Below the pieces are notes generated by a model, which was not told the DNA's origin, searched no databases, and worked only from the letters and a program-made list of their open reading frames with translations. A DNA stretch of 64,000 bases. Source: Candidatus Sodalis pierantonius str. SOPE. GTDB lineage: Bacteria > Pseudomonadota > Gammaproteobacteria > Enterobacterales > Enterobacteriaceae. The DNA is taken from the NCBI RefSeq assembly GCF_000517405.1, contig NZ_CP006568.1, positions 1,426,001 to 1,490,000 of the forward strand, read 5' to 3'. Shown piece after piece: positions 11,667 to 21,750 of the stretch (position 1 is its first letter; the number at the start of each line of letters is the position of its first letter). Position numbers and translations under genes: made by a program.

Positions 11667-12951
11667 TGTTGTCGATAATTTTCACATAGGCGGACGCGCG
11701 CTGCTCCTGCATCCAGGTTTGCGCCTCTTCGGCGAACTTACGATTGAACAGCAGGCGATAGGCGCGGTTTTTCTGGGCGGCGTCGGTGCGGTCCACCTGA
11801 CGGGTGTCGATAAGCTGAATCAAATGCCAGCCGAAGGACGAATGCACCGGCGTGCTGATTTCCCCTTTCTTCAGGTGCATCAGCGCATCGCGGAAGGCCG
11901 GGTCGAAGGCATCGGCGGAGCTCCAGCCCAGATCGCCGCCCTGATTGGCGGAACCCGGATCCTCGGACAGCTGTTTAGCGGCGGCGCTAAAGCTGATGCG
12001 ACCGCTCTTGATTTGCGCCGCGATATCCTCAAGCTTGGCGCGAGCCTGCTGATCGGTCATCATCACCGAGGTGCGCAAAAGAATGTGGCGCGCATGTACT
12101 TCGGTAACCGCCACTTTCTGATCGCCGCCGCGAATGTCGTTGACTTTCAGGATATGAAAACCGACGCCGGAGCGGATCGGGCCGACAATGCTGCCCTTCT
12201 GAGCGCCCTGCAAGCGCGCCGCGAACAGCGACGGCAGCTCTTCAAGTTTCCCCCAGCCCATTTGACCGCCTTTCAGCGCCTGCGGGTCAGCGGAGTAAGT
12301 GATTGCCAACTTTCCGAAGTCCGCGCCGCTCTTGCTCTGCTCGACTAAAGAATTGGCCAGCGCTTCCGCTTTATCCACCTGATCCTGGGTCGGGTTTTCT
12401 GGCAGCGGAATCAGAATATGGCTGAGATTAAATTCCGCGCCGTTGCCGGTTTGGGCGGCGATCTGCTGCGCCAGCGAGTCCACTTCCTGCGGCAAAATAT
12501 TCACACGGCGACGAACTTCGCCGTTGCGCACTTTGGCTATAAGCATCTCTTTGCGGATTTGCGCCCGGTAGGTGTTGTAGTCCATGCCGTCATAGACCAG
12601 GCGGCTGCGCAACTGATCGAGGGTCATGTGGTTCTGGGCGGCGATATTGCCGATGGCCTGATCCAGCTGCTCGTCGCTGATGGTGATGTTGGCGCGCTGG
12701 GCCAGCTGCAAAATAATGTTATCCATAATCAGCCGGTCGAGGATCTGGCGGCGCAGCGTCGCGTCGTCCAGCAGTTGTTGATTGGCTTCCTGCGCGCCGC
12801 GTTTCACCGTGGTCAGCATGTTGTTCACATCACTTTCCAGGACGACGCCGTTGTCCACTACGGCGGCAACTTTATCCACGACCTGCGGGGCGGCGAGGGC
12901 GCCTTGGGCGCACAGGGCGAGGCCGAGGATAAATGTTTTCCAGTTTTTCAT
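11656..12951 (-). CDS. surA: periplasmic chaperone / peptidyl-prolyl isomerase
   Basis: Escorts unfolded outer-membrane proteins across the periplasm to the BAM complex. The 431-residue product starts with a Sec signal peptide (MKNWKTFILGLALCAQGALA, cleavage after Ala20). An N-terminal chaperone domain is followed by two parvulin (PpiC) domains, recognisable by ELPSLFAARLQGAQKG...GFHILKV (about 235-275) and AKQLSEDPGSANQGGDLGW...GWHLIQL (about 325-385). Downstream of lptD, whose product is a SurA-dependent client. Confidence 0.97.
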   Translation of the reverse strand: MKNWKTFILGLALCAQGALAAPQVVDKVAAVVDNGVVLESDVNNMLTTVKRGAQEANQQLLDDATLRRQILDRLIMDNIILQLAQRANITISDEQLDQAIGNIAAQNHMTLDQLRSRLVYDGMDYNTYRAQIRKEMLIAKVRNGEVRRRVNILPQEVDSLAQQIAAQTGNGAEFNLSHILIPLPENPTQDQVDKAEALANSLVEQSKSGADFGKLAITYSADPQALKGGQMGWGKLEELPSLFAARLQGAQKGSIVGPIRSGVGFHILKVNDIRGGDQKVAVTEVHARHILLRTSVMMTDQQARAKLEDIAAQIKSGRISFSAAAKQLSEDPGSANQGGDLGWSSADAFDPAFRDALMHLKKGEISTPVHSSFGWHLIQLIDTRQVDRTDAAQKNRAYRLLFNRKFAEEAQTWMQEQRASAYVKIIDNNGQ

Positions 12952-13016
12952 GACTTTTCCATATATATCAGCCGCATACGCGGATTAAGTTCAATGTTTG
13001 CGTCGAGACTGCAGCA

Positions 13017-15359
13017 TTAAAACGCCCGCTGATAGGGGAGAATGCCGGATCCCAACATCTTATCCGTACCCAGGCCATAATTGCTGCTCAAATCGCGCAG
13101 TTCAATATTAAACGACACTTTGTTGTCGTACTGGCTGGAACTGTCGGTATTGTTCCAACCGATGATCTTCCGCTCATAGCCCACATTGATAGCCCAGCAG
13201 CAGGTGTTGTATTGCAGGCCGACCAATTGATCCGCCGGCTGGTTGGCCTTGGTATCGTAATAATACGCGCCGACCAGCGACCAGTGGTCAACCAGTGGCC
13301 AACTGCCGGTGACCCCCACCTGCGAAATGCCCTGTTGATAGCCGGGATGGCTAATGTCGGACAGCATCTGCTCAATATATTGCGGGCTGGCGTAACGGTA
13401 GTTCAGCTGCAGGATGCGGTTCTCGTCGCGCCGGTACTCCAGCACCGCATCGCCCAGCGCAACGCTGTTCAAACGGGAGTCATACTGCAGGCCGCCGCGG
13501 ACCCCCCACTGATTGCTGATACGCCAGTAGCTATCTCCCGCCCAAACCACGCTGCCGGTATTATCATAATTATCCCAGGTACCGGTGATATCACCGGTAC
13601 GGGGCCACGAGAAGTAGTAGATTTGACCCACGGAGGCGTTAAATCGTTCCACGCGCTGATCGTCATAAATTCGGGTGGTCACGCCGCCCGCCAGTTGGTT
13701 GGCGGACGAAATACGGTCGAGGCCGCTGTAGGTGCGATCGCGGAACAGGCCGGAGTAGTCGGTTTGCAGGATAGTGGAGTCGTAAACGCCGATATCGTTC
13801 TGATTGCGATAGGGGACATACAGGTATTGCAGCCGCGGCTCCAGCGTCTGGGTGTAATCGGGCGCGTAATCCATATCGCGCTCGAAAACCATCTTGCCGT
13901 CGGTTTTAAACTGCGGCATAACCCGGTTGACCGAGCCCTTCAGGTGACGGCCGGTGGTGGTATTCTCGTTGTAATAATCGATATTTTCCTGCTGATAGTG
14001 TGTGGCTATCAGCTTGACTTCGGTATTCAGACTGCCCCAGAGGTTGGCCAGCGGCAGGTTGAGCGTGGGCTCAATATGCAGCCGGGTGGCTTCGGGATAA
14101 TCGTTGTTGACGTTGGTAAATTTGGCCGTCTGGCTGAATACCTTGAGGTCAAAGGGACCGATGTCGTTTTTATAGTAGGTCAAGTCGAACTGGGGCGCGG
14201 CGCGGTAAGCGTCGCTGCTATTGGTGTCAAACACCTGGAACTGCTTGTACGACAGGGCGGAATCCCAGTTTTCATCGGCATAGCCGAAGCTGAATTTTTG
14301 CGTGGCGTAGCCGTCGGTGGTACTGCCGTACTTGGAATCCAGATCGTCGAAATAGTTGGAATCGCTGACTTTGGTATAGTCGACGTTGAAACGCCACACC
14401 TGATCCATGACGCCGTTATGATGCCAATAGAGCAGCCAGCGGTCGCTATCGCCATCGCTGGCGTGTTCGCTGCTGTAAACGCGATCTTTGGGTAGCCAGT
14501 CGAATTCCACCAGCCCTTCGCCCGGGGTCGTCAGGTAGCGGAACTCGGTCTGGATCTGGGTGCCGCGTTTACTCATGTAATTCGGCGTGATAGTGGCGTC
14601 GTAATTGGGCGCCAGGTTCAGGTAGTAGGGCGCGCTGAACTCGAAGCCGTTGTTACTGCCGTATTTGGCATTGGGGATAAGGAAACCGGAGCGGCGCTTG
14701 TCGCCCACCGGCATTTGCAAATATGGACTGTAGAAGACCGGCACCTTACCGATTTTAAAGCGCGCGTTCCAAATCTCGGCGACTTGCTCCTCGCGGTCGT
14801 GGATCACCTCCGAACCGACCACGCTCCAGCTGTCGTCCCCCGGCAGGCAGGAGGTAAAACTGCCGTTTTCCAATACCGTGTAGCGGTTATCGCCGCGCTG
14901 TTTCATGGTATCGGCGTCGCCGCGGCCCTGCCGGCCCACCATCTGGTAATTACCCTGATAGACGTCGGTATCTTTGGTGTTGAGATTAGACCAGGCTTTG
15001 GGGCCCTGCAGTTTGATCTCATTGCTGGCATAATTGACATTGCCGGTGGCGGTAACGGTACGCAGCGGAGCCTGGTTTTGCTCCTGGCGCTGCGTGAGCT
15101 GCACTTCATCGGCGGTGAGCGTGCTGTTGCCTTGTTCAATATCCACGTTGCCGCTAAATAGCGCATGTTCGGGATAATTCGCCGCGGCTTTATCGGCCTG
15201 TATATACACCGGCAGCGCGTTGGGGTCGCCATTGACAAGAGGTTTGGTATAGGCCGGCACGCCTAACAGGCATTGATCCGCCAGATCGGCCAGCGCCTGC
15301 TGGCTATAAAGAGCGGACCCGATAAGGCTGGCCAGCAGTGTGGGTAAACGTTTTTTCAT
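13017..15359 (-). CDS. lptD: LPS assembly outer-membrane protein LptD
   Basis: Forms the outer-membrane translocon with LptE that inserts lipopolysaccharide into the outer leaflet. The 780-residue product has a signal peptide ending QQALA, an OstA-like N-terminal periplasmic domain (about 50-200) and a 26-strand barrel. The four cysteines that form the two essential interdomain disulfides are all present: Cys30, Cys171, Cys720 and Cys721. Upstream is a 183-base divergent region shared with djlA. An intact gene indicates that LPS export is retained. Confidence 0.97.
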   Translation of the reverse strand: MKKRLPTLLASLIGSALYSQQALADLADQCLLGVPAYTKPLVNGDPNALPVYIQADKAAANYPEHALFSGNVDIEQGNSTLTADEVQLTQRQEQNQAPLRTVTATGNVNYASNEIKLQGPKAWSNLNTKDTDVYQGNYQMVGRQGRGDADTMKQRGDNRYTVLENGSFTSCLPGDDSWSVVGSEVIHDREEQVAEIWNARFKIGKVPVFYSPYLQMPVGDKRRSGFLIPNAKYGSNNGFEFSAPYYLNLAPNYDATITPNYMSKRGTQIQTEFRYLTTPGEGLVEFDWLPKDRVYSSEHASDGDSDRWLLYWHHNGVMDQVWRFNVDYTKVSDSNYFDDLDSKYGSTTDGYATQKFSFGYADENWDSALSYKQFQVFDTNSSDAYRAAPQFDLTYYKNDIGPFDLKVFSQTAKFTNVNNDYPEATRLHIEPTLNLPLANLWGSLNTEVKLIATHYQQENIDYYNENTTTGRHLKGSVNRVMPQFKTDGKMVFERDMDYAPDYTQTLEPRLQYLYVPYRNQNDIGVYDSTILQTDYSGLFRDRTYSGLDRISSANQLAGGVTTRIYDDQRVERFNASVGQIYYFSWPRTGDITGTWDNYDNTGSVVWAGDSYWRISNQWGVRGGLQYDSRLNSVALGDAVLEYRRDENRILQLNYRYASPQYIEQMLSDISHPGYQQGISQVGVTGSWPLVDHWSLVGAYYYDTKANQPADQLVGLQYNTCCWAINVGYERKIIGWNNTDSSSQYDNKVSFNIELRDLSSNYGLGTDKMLGSGILPYQRAF

Positions 15360-15542
15360 AAGCGTTTTTCAGGTGTTCCGTCATCCAGGGCTTATCGTGG
15401 CAAACGGTCAGAGACTATATCACTCATAAGCGTTGCGCCAGTGTTAAATCCTGCCGTTTCGCCGCGCACCGTTAGGTTTAGCGTTAAATGACAGGTATGA
15501 TAAAGCAATTTTGTACCGACGGCATGATGAATTGAGGAGTAT

Positions 15543-16367
15543 ATGCGTTATTGGGGTAAGCTGTTGGGCGTTATTGTGGCGATTTGGTCGGGCGGCGGTT
15601 TTTGGGTCATCGTACTGGGCCTGCTGATTGGCCATATGGTGGATAAGGTGCGGGGCGCCCGCGTGACCGGTCCCGGCTATTTTTCCGATCAACAAACCCG
15701 GCAAAACGTTTTTTTCCGCACCACTTTCCAGGTGATGGGCCATTTGACCAAGTCCAAAGGGCGGGTCACCGAGGCGGACATCGTAAACGCCAATCGGTTG
15801 ATGACGCGGATGCAGCTGAATGATGCGCTTAAAAGCGCCGCACAGGAGGCGTTCCGCGAAGGGAAAGATAGCGATTTCCCGCTGCGCGGCCGGCTGCGCG
15901 AGTTTCGCCAGGTCTGCTTTGGCCGTTTCGATCTTATCCGCATGTTTTTGGAAATCCAAATCCAGGCGGCCTTCGCGGATGGTTCGCTGCACCCCAACGA
16001 GCGGCAGGTGCTGTACGTCATCGCCGAAGAGCTGGGCATCAGCCGCGGCCAGTTTGATCAGTTCCTCAGCATGATGGAGGGCGGCGCGCAGTTCGGCGGT
16101 CAGCATGAGTCTTACCAGGGCAGCTACCGCCAGCCGGGGCGGGCGCAGGGACCGACTCTGGAGGACGCCTGCAAAGTGCTCGGCGTCAGTCCCCAGGACG
16201 ATGGCCCGACGATTAAGCGCGCCTACCGCAAGCTGATGAGCGAGCATCATCCCGACAAGCTGGTGGCGAAAGGGCTGCCGCCGGAAATGATGGAAATGGC
16301 CAAACAGAAAACGCAAGCGATCCAGCAGGCCTATGATCTCTTAAAGCGGGAAAAGGGCTTTCGCTAA
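15543..16367 (+). CDS. djlA: membrane-anchored DnaJ-like co-chaperone
   Basis: Type III J-domain protein with one N-terminal membrane segment (about residues 7-30, glycine-containing) that in E. coli dimerises and affects Rcs signalling. A TerB-like central domain follows (about 50-185). The C-terminal J domain (about 205-274) carries the HPD tripeptide in SEHHPDKL, needed to stimulate DnaK. 274 residues, normal length, GAGG just before the ATG. Divergent from lptD as in E. coli. Confidence 0.96.
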   Translation: MRYWGKLLGVIVAIWSGGGFWVIVLGLLIGHMVDKVRGARVTGPGYFSDQQTRQNVFFRTTFQVMGHLTKSKGRVTEADIVNANRLMTRMQLNDALKSAAQEAFREGKDSDFPLRGRLREFRQVCFGRFDLIRMFLEIQIQAAFADGSLHPNERQVLYVIAEELGISRGQFDQFLSMMEGGAQFGGQHESYQGSYRQPGRAQGPTLEDACKVLGVSPQDDGPTIKRAYRKLMSEHHPDKLVAKGLPPEMMEMAKQKTQAIQQAYDLLKREKGFR

Positions 16368-16492
16368 GCGGTAAATGACGCTCAGGGCTAACCGCCGGGC
16401 GCAGGCCGCGCCCGGGTGGGCGGGGCAAGGCACGCCGAGGTTCGGTATGTCGTGCCGCGCGTTCGCCGCAGCGGCAAAGCAAGAGCGGCGGT

Positions 16493-16694
16493 TTAGAAAT
16501 CTGCCTCGCGATGGAAATGAATCGGCGAGCCGTAATGGGGATGGGTGATGGCCAGGGTTTGGGCGTGAAACAATAGCCGCGGCGCCATGGCTTTGGCCGC
16601 ACGCGGGCGCTATGATCGGGATCGCGGGATAGCACCTCAAAGTGGGTCAGCGCCGCTTTACCGGTGTCAAAGCAGACCTTTTGCCGCGGCCGGT
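16493..16694 (-). pseudogene. rluA: rluA 3' fragment with internal deletion
   Basis: C-terminal piece of the 23S rRNA/tRNA pseudouridine synthase RluA. In one frame it reads FDTGKAALTHFEVLSRDPDHSARV, then skips roughly 28 expected codons (the TGRSHQLRVHM region) and continues in another frame with AKAMAPRLLFHAQTL to an ADF* end at 16493, matching the E. coli C-terminus. The gene thus has an out-of-frame internal deletion near 16600 in addition to the IS256 insertion that separates it from its 5' part. Confidence 0.85.
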
Positions 16695-18010
16695 GAGCCT
16701 GTTTAGAAATTTGTGTATTTGCCTGATTTTGATATGTTCAATCCAACATCAAAAACAGGTTAATTTATGGACGAAAAACAGTTGCAGGCTCTGGCTAACG
16801 AACTGGCCAAAAATCTCAAAACCCCTGAAGATCTCAGTTACTTCGATCGGCTGCTGAAAAAAATCAGCGTCGAAGCAGCTCTCAATGCCGAAATGACCCA
16901 TCACCTCGGCTACGATAAAAATCAGCCTAAACCGGGGACCAACGCCCGCAACGGCTATTCCACAAAAACCGTTACCACTGGCGATGGCCCGCTGGCGCTG
17001 CGTACTCCGCGCGATCGTGACGGTTCCTTTGAACTGCAACTGGTGAAGAAGAACCAGACCCGGATTACCGGGATGGATAACCAGATTTTATCGTTGTACG
17101 CCAAAGGGATGACCACCCGCGAGATCGCCGCCGCGTTCAAAGAGCTGTATGACGCCGATGTCTCGCCGGCGCTGGTCTCAAAGGTCACCGATGCGGTCAT
17201 GGAGCAGGTTGTTGAATGGCAAAACCGGCCTCTGGATGCAGTCTATCCCATTGTTTATCTTGACTGTATCGTTCTAAAAGTCCGGCAGGACAGCCGCATC
17301 ATCAACAAATCTGTGTTCCTGGCGCTGGGCATCAACATCGAAGGCCAGAAAGAGTTGCTAGGTATGTGGCTGGCCGAATAATGAAGGCGCAAAGTTCTGG
17401 CTGAACGTGCTGACAGAGCTGAAAAACCGCGGCCTGAACGATATCCTTATCGCCTGCGTAGACGGGCTGAAAGGTTTCCCTGACGCTATTAACGCGGTGT
17501 ATCCGGAGGCGCGGCTCCAGCTGTGTATCGTGCATATGGTGCGCAACAGCCTGCGGTTCGTCTCCTGGAAGGACTACAAGGCCGTCACCCGCGACCTGAA
17601 AGCTATCTATCAGGCCCCTACGGAAGAAGCCGGCTTGCAGGCGCTGGAAGCGTTCTCCAGTGCCTGGGACATCCGCTACCTGCAAATAAGTCGAAGCTGG
17701 CAGGCAAACTGGGCCAATCTGGCCACGTTCTTTGCCTACCCAACGGACATCCGCAAGGTGATCTACACGACCAACGCCATCGAGTCGTTAAACAGCGTGA
17801 TCCGGCATGCCATCAAAAAGCGCAAGGTGTTCCCGACCGACGACGCAGTGAAAAAGGTGGTGTGGCTGGCGATACAGGCGGCCTCACAGAAATGGACAAT
17901 GCCTTTGAGGGACTGGCGCATGGCAATGAGCCGCTTTATTATCGAGTTCGGTGACCGCCTGGACGGTCACTTCTGAGAAAAGGCATTTACACAGAATCGT
18001 GTACAGGGTC
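16695..18010 (+). mobile_element. IS256-family element, copy 1 (in rluA)
   Basis: 1316-bp element with imperfect terminal inverted repeats (GAGCCTGTTTAG at the left, GACCCTGTACAC at the right, both leading to TTTGTGTAxxTGCC-like sequence). It is flanked on both sides by the 8-bp direct repeat CGGCCGGT (16687-16694 and 18011-18018), the target duplication size expected of IS256. It interrupts rluA. It is one base longer than copy 3 because of a frameshift in the transposase. Confidence 0.93.
16767..17976 (+). pseudogene. IS256-family (Mutator-type) transposase, frameshifted
   Basis: Compared with the intact 402-residue transposase at 51378-52586, one extra T near 17381 turns GAAAATGAAGG into GAATAATGAAGG and stops the protein after about 204 residues. 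The rest (17407-17976) is otherwise intact and keeps the Mutator signature CVDGLKGFPDAI...LQLCIVHMVRNS. The copy is presumably inactive by itself but could be mobilised in trans, since both ends are present. Confidence 0.92.
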
Positions 18011-18247
18011 CGGCCGGTACGGCCAGTCGCAGATAAGCGGCAAATCGACGTCGCCTTCATCGCGCGCGGGATGCCCCCACACCCGGGCGATATAGGTTTT
18101 GCGCGGCTCGCGCTCGCGAAACTGGCGTTTCGGTTCGCGCTCCGCGGCCTTGGTCAGCGCCACCACCAGCACGCCGCTGGTGGCCATATCCAGACGATGC
18201 ACCGATTCCGCCTGCGGGAAATCCGCCTGTATCCTGTGGGTTAGCAA
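18011..18247 (-). pseudogene. rluA: rluA 5' fragment
   Basis: Encodes THRIQADFPQAESVHRLDMATSGV...LPLICDWPYRP, including the catalytic aspartate motif HRLDMATSG of RluA-type pseudouridine synthases. It ends in the IS256 target duplication. Homology to RluA stops abruptly at 18247, so the first roughly 45 codons and the promoter are gone and are replaced by unrelated A+T-rich DNA. Confidence 0.9.
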
Positions 18248-18547
18248 TCATTTCTGGACTCTCAAGGGGAACGTCGGATTAGCCGGAAGCCCTTTTCTGG
18301 CGAGGCTCACAACGATTTTAAGGATTCTGGACTCGTCGTAAAAAAATGAGCGGAAAATGAGTTTTTTGCACTATATTCTGGACTGGATTGGTCGTGATTT
18401 GAGTAAGTTTGAAAGCCGTTTAAACAGTTTTCTATTAACAATTTCGTTGCTAAATACACCCAATGTATTTATATTTTGTCTATTTAAACGGCTCTTTTGC
18501 TATAGCTTGTTAAGGTTTCTTCTCCTGCCTCATTTCTGCCATCAAGG
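18248..18547. other. A+T-rich stretch without recognisable gene
   Basis: 300 bases between the broken rluA and an IS5 copy. Three copies of TTCTGGACT (18252, 18325, 18376) are spaced irregularly. Reading frames across it are short and run into the IS5 end. It may be a scrap of another mobile element, but I cannot name it. Confidence 0.4.
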
Positions 18548-19602
18548 CGCTTTGTTGAATAAATCCGAAATTTGTGACGACTTCCTCCCTATCAGGGCGA
18601 TTGTTACATGATGCGGACGCTGTTTGGCATTCCTAACAGTGTGATCCGGTTAAGTGCTTTAACCATTGCCATTGCCTCACCTACCTGCGCGTCATAGTCA
18701 TGCAGACTCAGATGACCACCCAGAAGTGTTTTAAACCGGAACATGGCCGTTTCAGCCAGTGAACGCCGGTGATAACCTACTTTCTTTTTCCAGGTATCGT
18801 TATTGCCCCTCAGATGCTGATTTGCCACCGCATGGTTACGCTCATGGTATCGAGCTGGCCAATATTGCGCACCACTTCGCGGTGGGATAAGCGGCTTTAT
18901 TTTTTTCCTCAGCAGAGCATCATGACAGTAACGCGTATCGTAAGCACTGTCAGCCGACGCTTCCCTTATTTTCCGGTGGGTTTGGTTAATCAGCCCGGGC
19001 AGCGCCTGCGCATCTGTCGTACCGCTTAGCGATAAATCGGCACAGATAATTTCATGTGTCGCGCTATCTACTGCCAGATGAAGCTTGCGCCATACTCTGC
19101 GCCTCTCAGCCCCATGCTGCCTGACTTTCCATTCGCCTTCGCCGAAGACTTTCAGGCCGGTGCCATCGATGACCAGGTGTGAGATTTCGCCGCGGGTTGG
19201 CGTTTTTATGCTGATGTCGACGGTTTTTGCTCGCCGGCTGACCAGAGAGTAATCTGGGCAGCGCAGCGACAGCCCCATCAGTTTAAAAATCGCGTCAACG
19301 AAACCCTGTAACGCCCGGAGCGAAAGGTTAAACACGCGCTTTATCATCAGAACCGTGGTAATGGCCATATCGGTGTAGTGAAGCGGCCGGCCACGATGTT
19401 CAGGTGGTGTACTCTCAGTCCATGCAGCAATGGCTGACTCATCAAGCCATACTGTCAGGTCCCCCCGCTGCCTGAGCGCATTGTTGTATGCGGGCCAGTT
19501 GGTGATTTTAAACTTTTGCTTTGCCATGGGGACCTGATGTTGAAACGAATGTAGTGATCAGAGCCGCCAGTCACCTAAAAGTTCGATTTATTCAACAAAG
19601 CC
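18548..19602 (-). mobile_element. IS5-family (IS903 group) element, copy A
   Basis: 1055 bp with terminal repeats GGCTTTGTTGAATAAAT and its CGCTTTGTTGAATAAAT partner, as in IS903-like elements. The two 9-bp flanks do not match, so this copy sits at a rearrangement junction rather than a simple insertion: its right end abuts a fragment of another IS5 copy. Confidence 0.92.
18604..19527 (-). CDS. IS5-family transposase (copy A)
   Basis: 307-residue DDE transposase. The first catalytic Asp is in VIDGTGLK, the second in DLSLSGTTDAQ, and the Glu is in the Y(2)R(3)E(6)K signature YHRRSLAETAMFRFK, typical of IS5/IS4-type enzymes. The frame is intact, so it may be active. It differs from the other copies at a few residues only (for example QHLRGN instead of QHLSGN). 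Confidence 0.95.
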   Translation of the reverse strand: MAKQKFKITNWPAYNNALRQRGDLTVWLDESAIAAWTESTPPEHRGRPLHYTDMAITTVLMIKRVFNLSLRALQGFVDAIFKLMGLSLRCPDYSLVSRRAKTVDISIKTPTRGEISHLVIDGTGLKVFGEGEWKVRQHGAERRRVWRKLHLAVDSATHEIICADLSLSGTTDAQALPGLINQTHRKIREASADSAYDTRYCHDALLRKKIKPLIPPRSGAQYWPARYHERNHAVANQHLRGNNDTWKKKVGYHRRSLAETAMFRFKTLLGGHLSLHDYDAQVGEAMAMVKALNRITLLGMPNSVRIM

Positions 19603-19871
19603 CATCTGAGCGGCAATAACGATACCTGGAAAAAGAAAGTAGGTTATCACCGGCGTTCACTGGCTGAAACGGCCATGTTCCGGTTTAAAACACTTCTGGG
19701 TGGTCATCTGAGTCTGCATGACTATGACGCGCAGGTAGGTGAGGCTATGGCAATGGTCAAAGCGCTTAACCGGATCACGCTGTTAGGAATGCCAAACAGC
19801 GTCCGCATCATGTAACAATCGCCCTGATAGGGAGGAAGTCGTCACAAATTTCGGATTTATTCAACAAAGCG
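19603..19871 (+). mobile_element. IS5 3' fragment
   Basis: The last roughly 270 bases of an IS5 copy in + orientation, starting inside the codons for HLSGNNDTWKKK and ending with the CAACAAAGCG terminus. It is directly joined to IS5 copy A in the opposite orientation, evidence of recombination or nested loss. Confidence 0.92.
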
Positions 19872-20042
19872 CCCGTATTCTGCAATTACGTCGCCATGAT
19901 ATCACCGACCCGCGCTGGTTGCGGGCGATGGATGCGCTGGCGGAAGCGGTGCAGGTGGTGAGCAGCAAGAGCTACATTCGCCTTTATGAACGTATCGACG
20001 AGACCGGGCAATATCGGCCGCTGTCACTGGATATTGCAGGGG
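19872..20042 (+). pseudogene. DUF3164 (Mu-like phage) protein, C-terminal fragment
   Basis: An open frame without a start encodes ARILQLRRHDITDPRWLRAM...VVSSKSYIRLYERIDETGQYRPLSLDIAGV. This is the characteristic C-terminus of the DUF3164 proteins of Mu-like transposable prophages. Both ends are cut by IS elements: IS5 at the 5' side and IS21 at the 3' side. It is a relic of a lost prophage. Confidence 0.7.
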
Positions 20043-20187
20043 TGCTGGTTCCGGTCACATCCGATCACTGATTCCGATTTCACCCGATCACTGATTCCGG
20101 TCGCCCGATCAGCGATTCCGATTCTGTCCGATCGCTCATCTTCTGTTCCGCCATACTCTGGAGACTTTTAGCTTCCGGGGGCATGGC

Positions 20188-21739
20188 ATGGCACGTAAAA
20201 AGAAGAAAGCGAGAACGGAAATGTGCATCTATATTAATGTATTACGTATGAAATTCGAGCAGCGTCGCTCGAATCGCACTATCGCAGCAGCGCTCGGCAT
20301 AGGCTGTACTACCGTGCACGATATCCTCGGCCGATTCACGGTAGCTAACCTGGTCTGGCCATTGCCGGCGGAACTGTCCCCCGTCGACCTCGACCGCCTG
20401 CTCTATCCCGGCAAATCCGGAAAAGTTATCAATACCTTACCCAGCTGGCTTGATATCGATACCGAGTTAAGCCGCAAGGGCATGACCAAGCAGCTGCTCT
20501 GGATGGAATATCAGTCCGCCGTGGGCGGTGATGCCCTCGGTTACTCACAGTTTTGTGCACTGTTCCGTGACTGGAACAAAGAAGCAGCGGCGTTCCATGC
20601 GCATGGAGCACAAGGCTGGTGAAAAGCTCTTCATCAATTTCTGTGGCCCCACCGTACCTATCGTCAACCCTACGACCGGTAGCGTACGCCAGGTCGCTAT
20701 CTTCGTCGCTGCCATGGGCGTGTCAGGCTATGCGTATATCGAAGCCTGCGAAGGCCAGGACATGGCATCGTGGCTCAACGCCAATAGCCGCTGCCTGCAC
20801 TTCATGGGTGGGGTTCCGGAGCTGATGATACCTGATAATCTGCGCAGCGCTGTCAGCACCCCTGACCGCTATGAGCCGGTCATAAACCAGAGCTACCAGG
20901 CGCTGGCAAATCACTATGAGACAGTGGTGCTACCGGCGCGCCCGAGAAAACCGAAAGACAAGGCGAAGGCAGAATCAACTGTGCAGCTGGTAGAACGCTG
21001 GGTTTTGGCCCGGTTGCGTAAACGTAGGTTCTACTCGCTGGCCGAACTCAACCAGGTGATACGAGAACTCAATCATGAGTTGAATCTGCGCCCGATGCGT
21101 CATTACGGCGGACAAAGTCGCCTTGAACGCTTCGAGCAGCTGGACAAACCGGCTCTTGGGCCTCTACCGCCCACACAATGGGAATACAGTGAGTATCTCG
21201 TTGCCCGAGTGGGACCTGATTACCACATAGACTACGGCAAAAACTGGTACTCGGTGCCGCATCCGCTGGTTGGCGAGCGCGTTGACGTCATCGCCACCCA
21301 ACGGCTGGTGCAAATCCACCATAAGGGCGTCTGCGTGGCTACGCACCCTCGCAGCGATAACGCCTATAGGCACACGACTCAGGCGGCGCACATGCCGGCT
21401 AACCATAAGGGGCAGAGTCAGTGGACGCCGGAAAGGCTGTGCAGTTGGGCGCTGTCGGTGGGTGTGTGCACACTGAAAGTGGTCGAGTCCATCCAGAAGA
21501 GCAAAGCCCATCCGGAGCAGGCTTACCTCTCCGTGCTGGGGCTACTCAATCTGCAACGGCGCTATGAGACGACGCGACTGGAGAAGGCCTGCGCGCTGGC
21601 GTTGGAAAAAGGGTGCATTAACCGCTCTTTCATAGCCAACGTATTGAAACACGGTCGTGAAAGTGAGGTCACCCAGGACGGAGCAGGCGTATCAATGCTG
21701 GTTCACGAAAACCTCCGAGGTCCGGACGGTTATCACTAA
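20188..21739 (+). pseudogene. istA: IstA transposase, frameshifted (copy 1)
   Basis: IS21 transposase with an N-terminal helix-turn-helix (RSNRTIAAALGIGCTTVHDIL), a DDE integrase core (INFCGPTVPIV, EACEGQDMASW, PRKPKDKAKAE) and a C-terminal domain. An extra C near 20577 (GGAACAAAGAAGC, where copy 2 has GGAAAAAGAAGC) splits it into 20188-20622 and a frame reaching 21739. Copy 2 is correct at this site and broken elsewhere. It also has Asn where copy 2 has the catalytic Asp (FINFCGP versus FIDFCGP). Confidence 0.9.
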
Positions 21740-21750
21740 GGAGAATAAAT

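Noticed and set aside
13212..14495. 427-codon plus-strand frame opposite lptD
   Set aside because: Antisense shadow with compositional bias from lptD codons; no start signal and no family resemblance.
17332..17685. Minus-strand frames inside IS256 and IS5 copies
   Set aside because: Repeated in every copy because the IS is repeated; they mirror the transposase codons.
18357..18611. 84-codon plus-strand frame MSFLHYILDWIGRDL...
   Set aside because: Its last third is the IS5 terminal region and the rest is low-complexity, A+T-rich; no recognisable protein.
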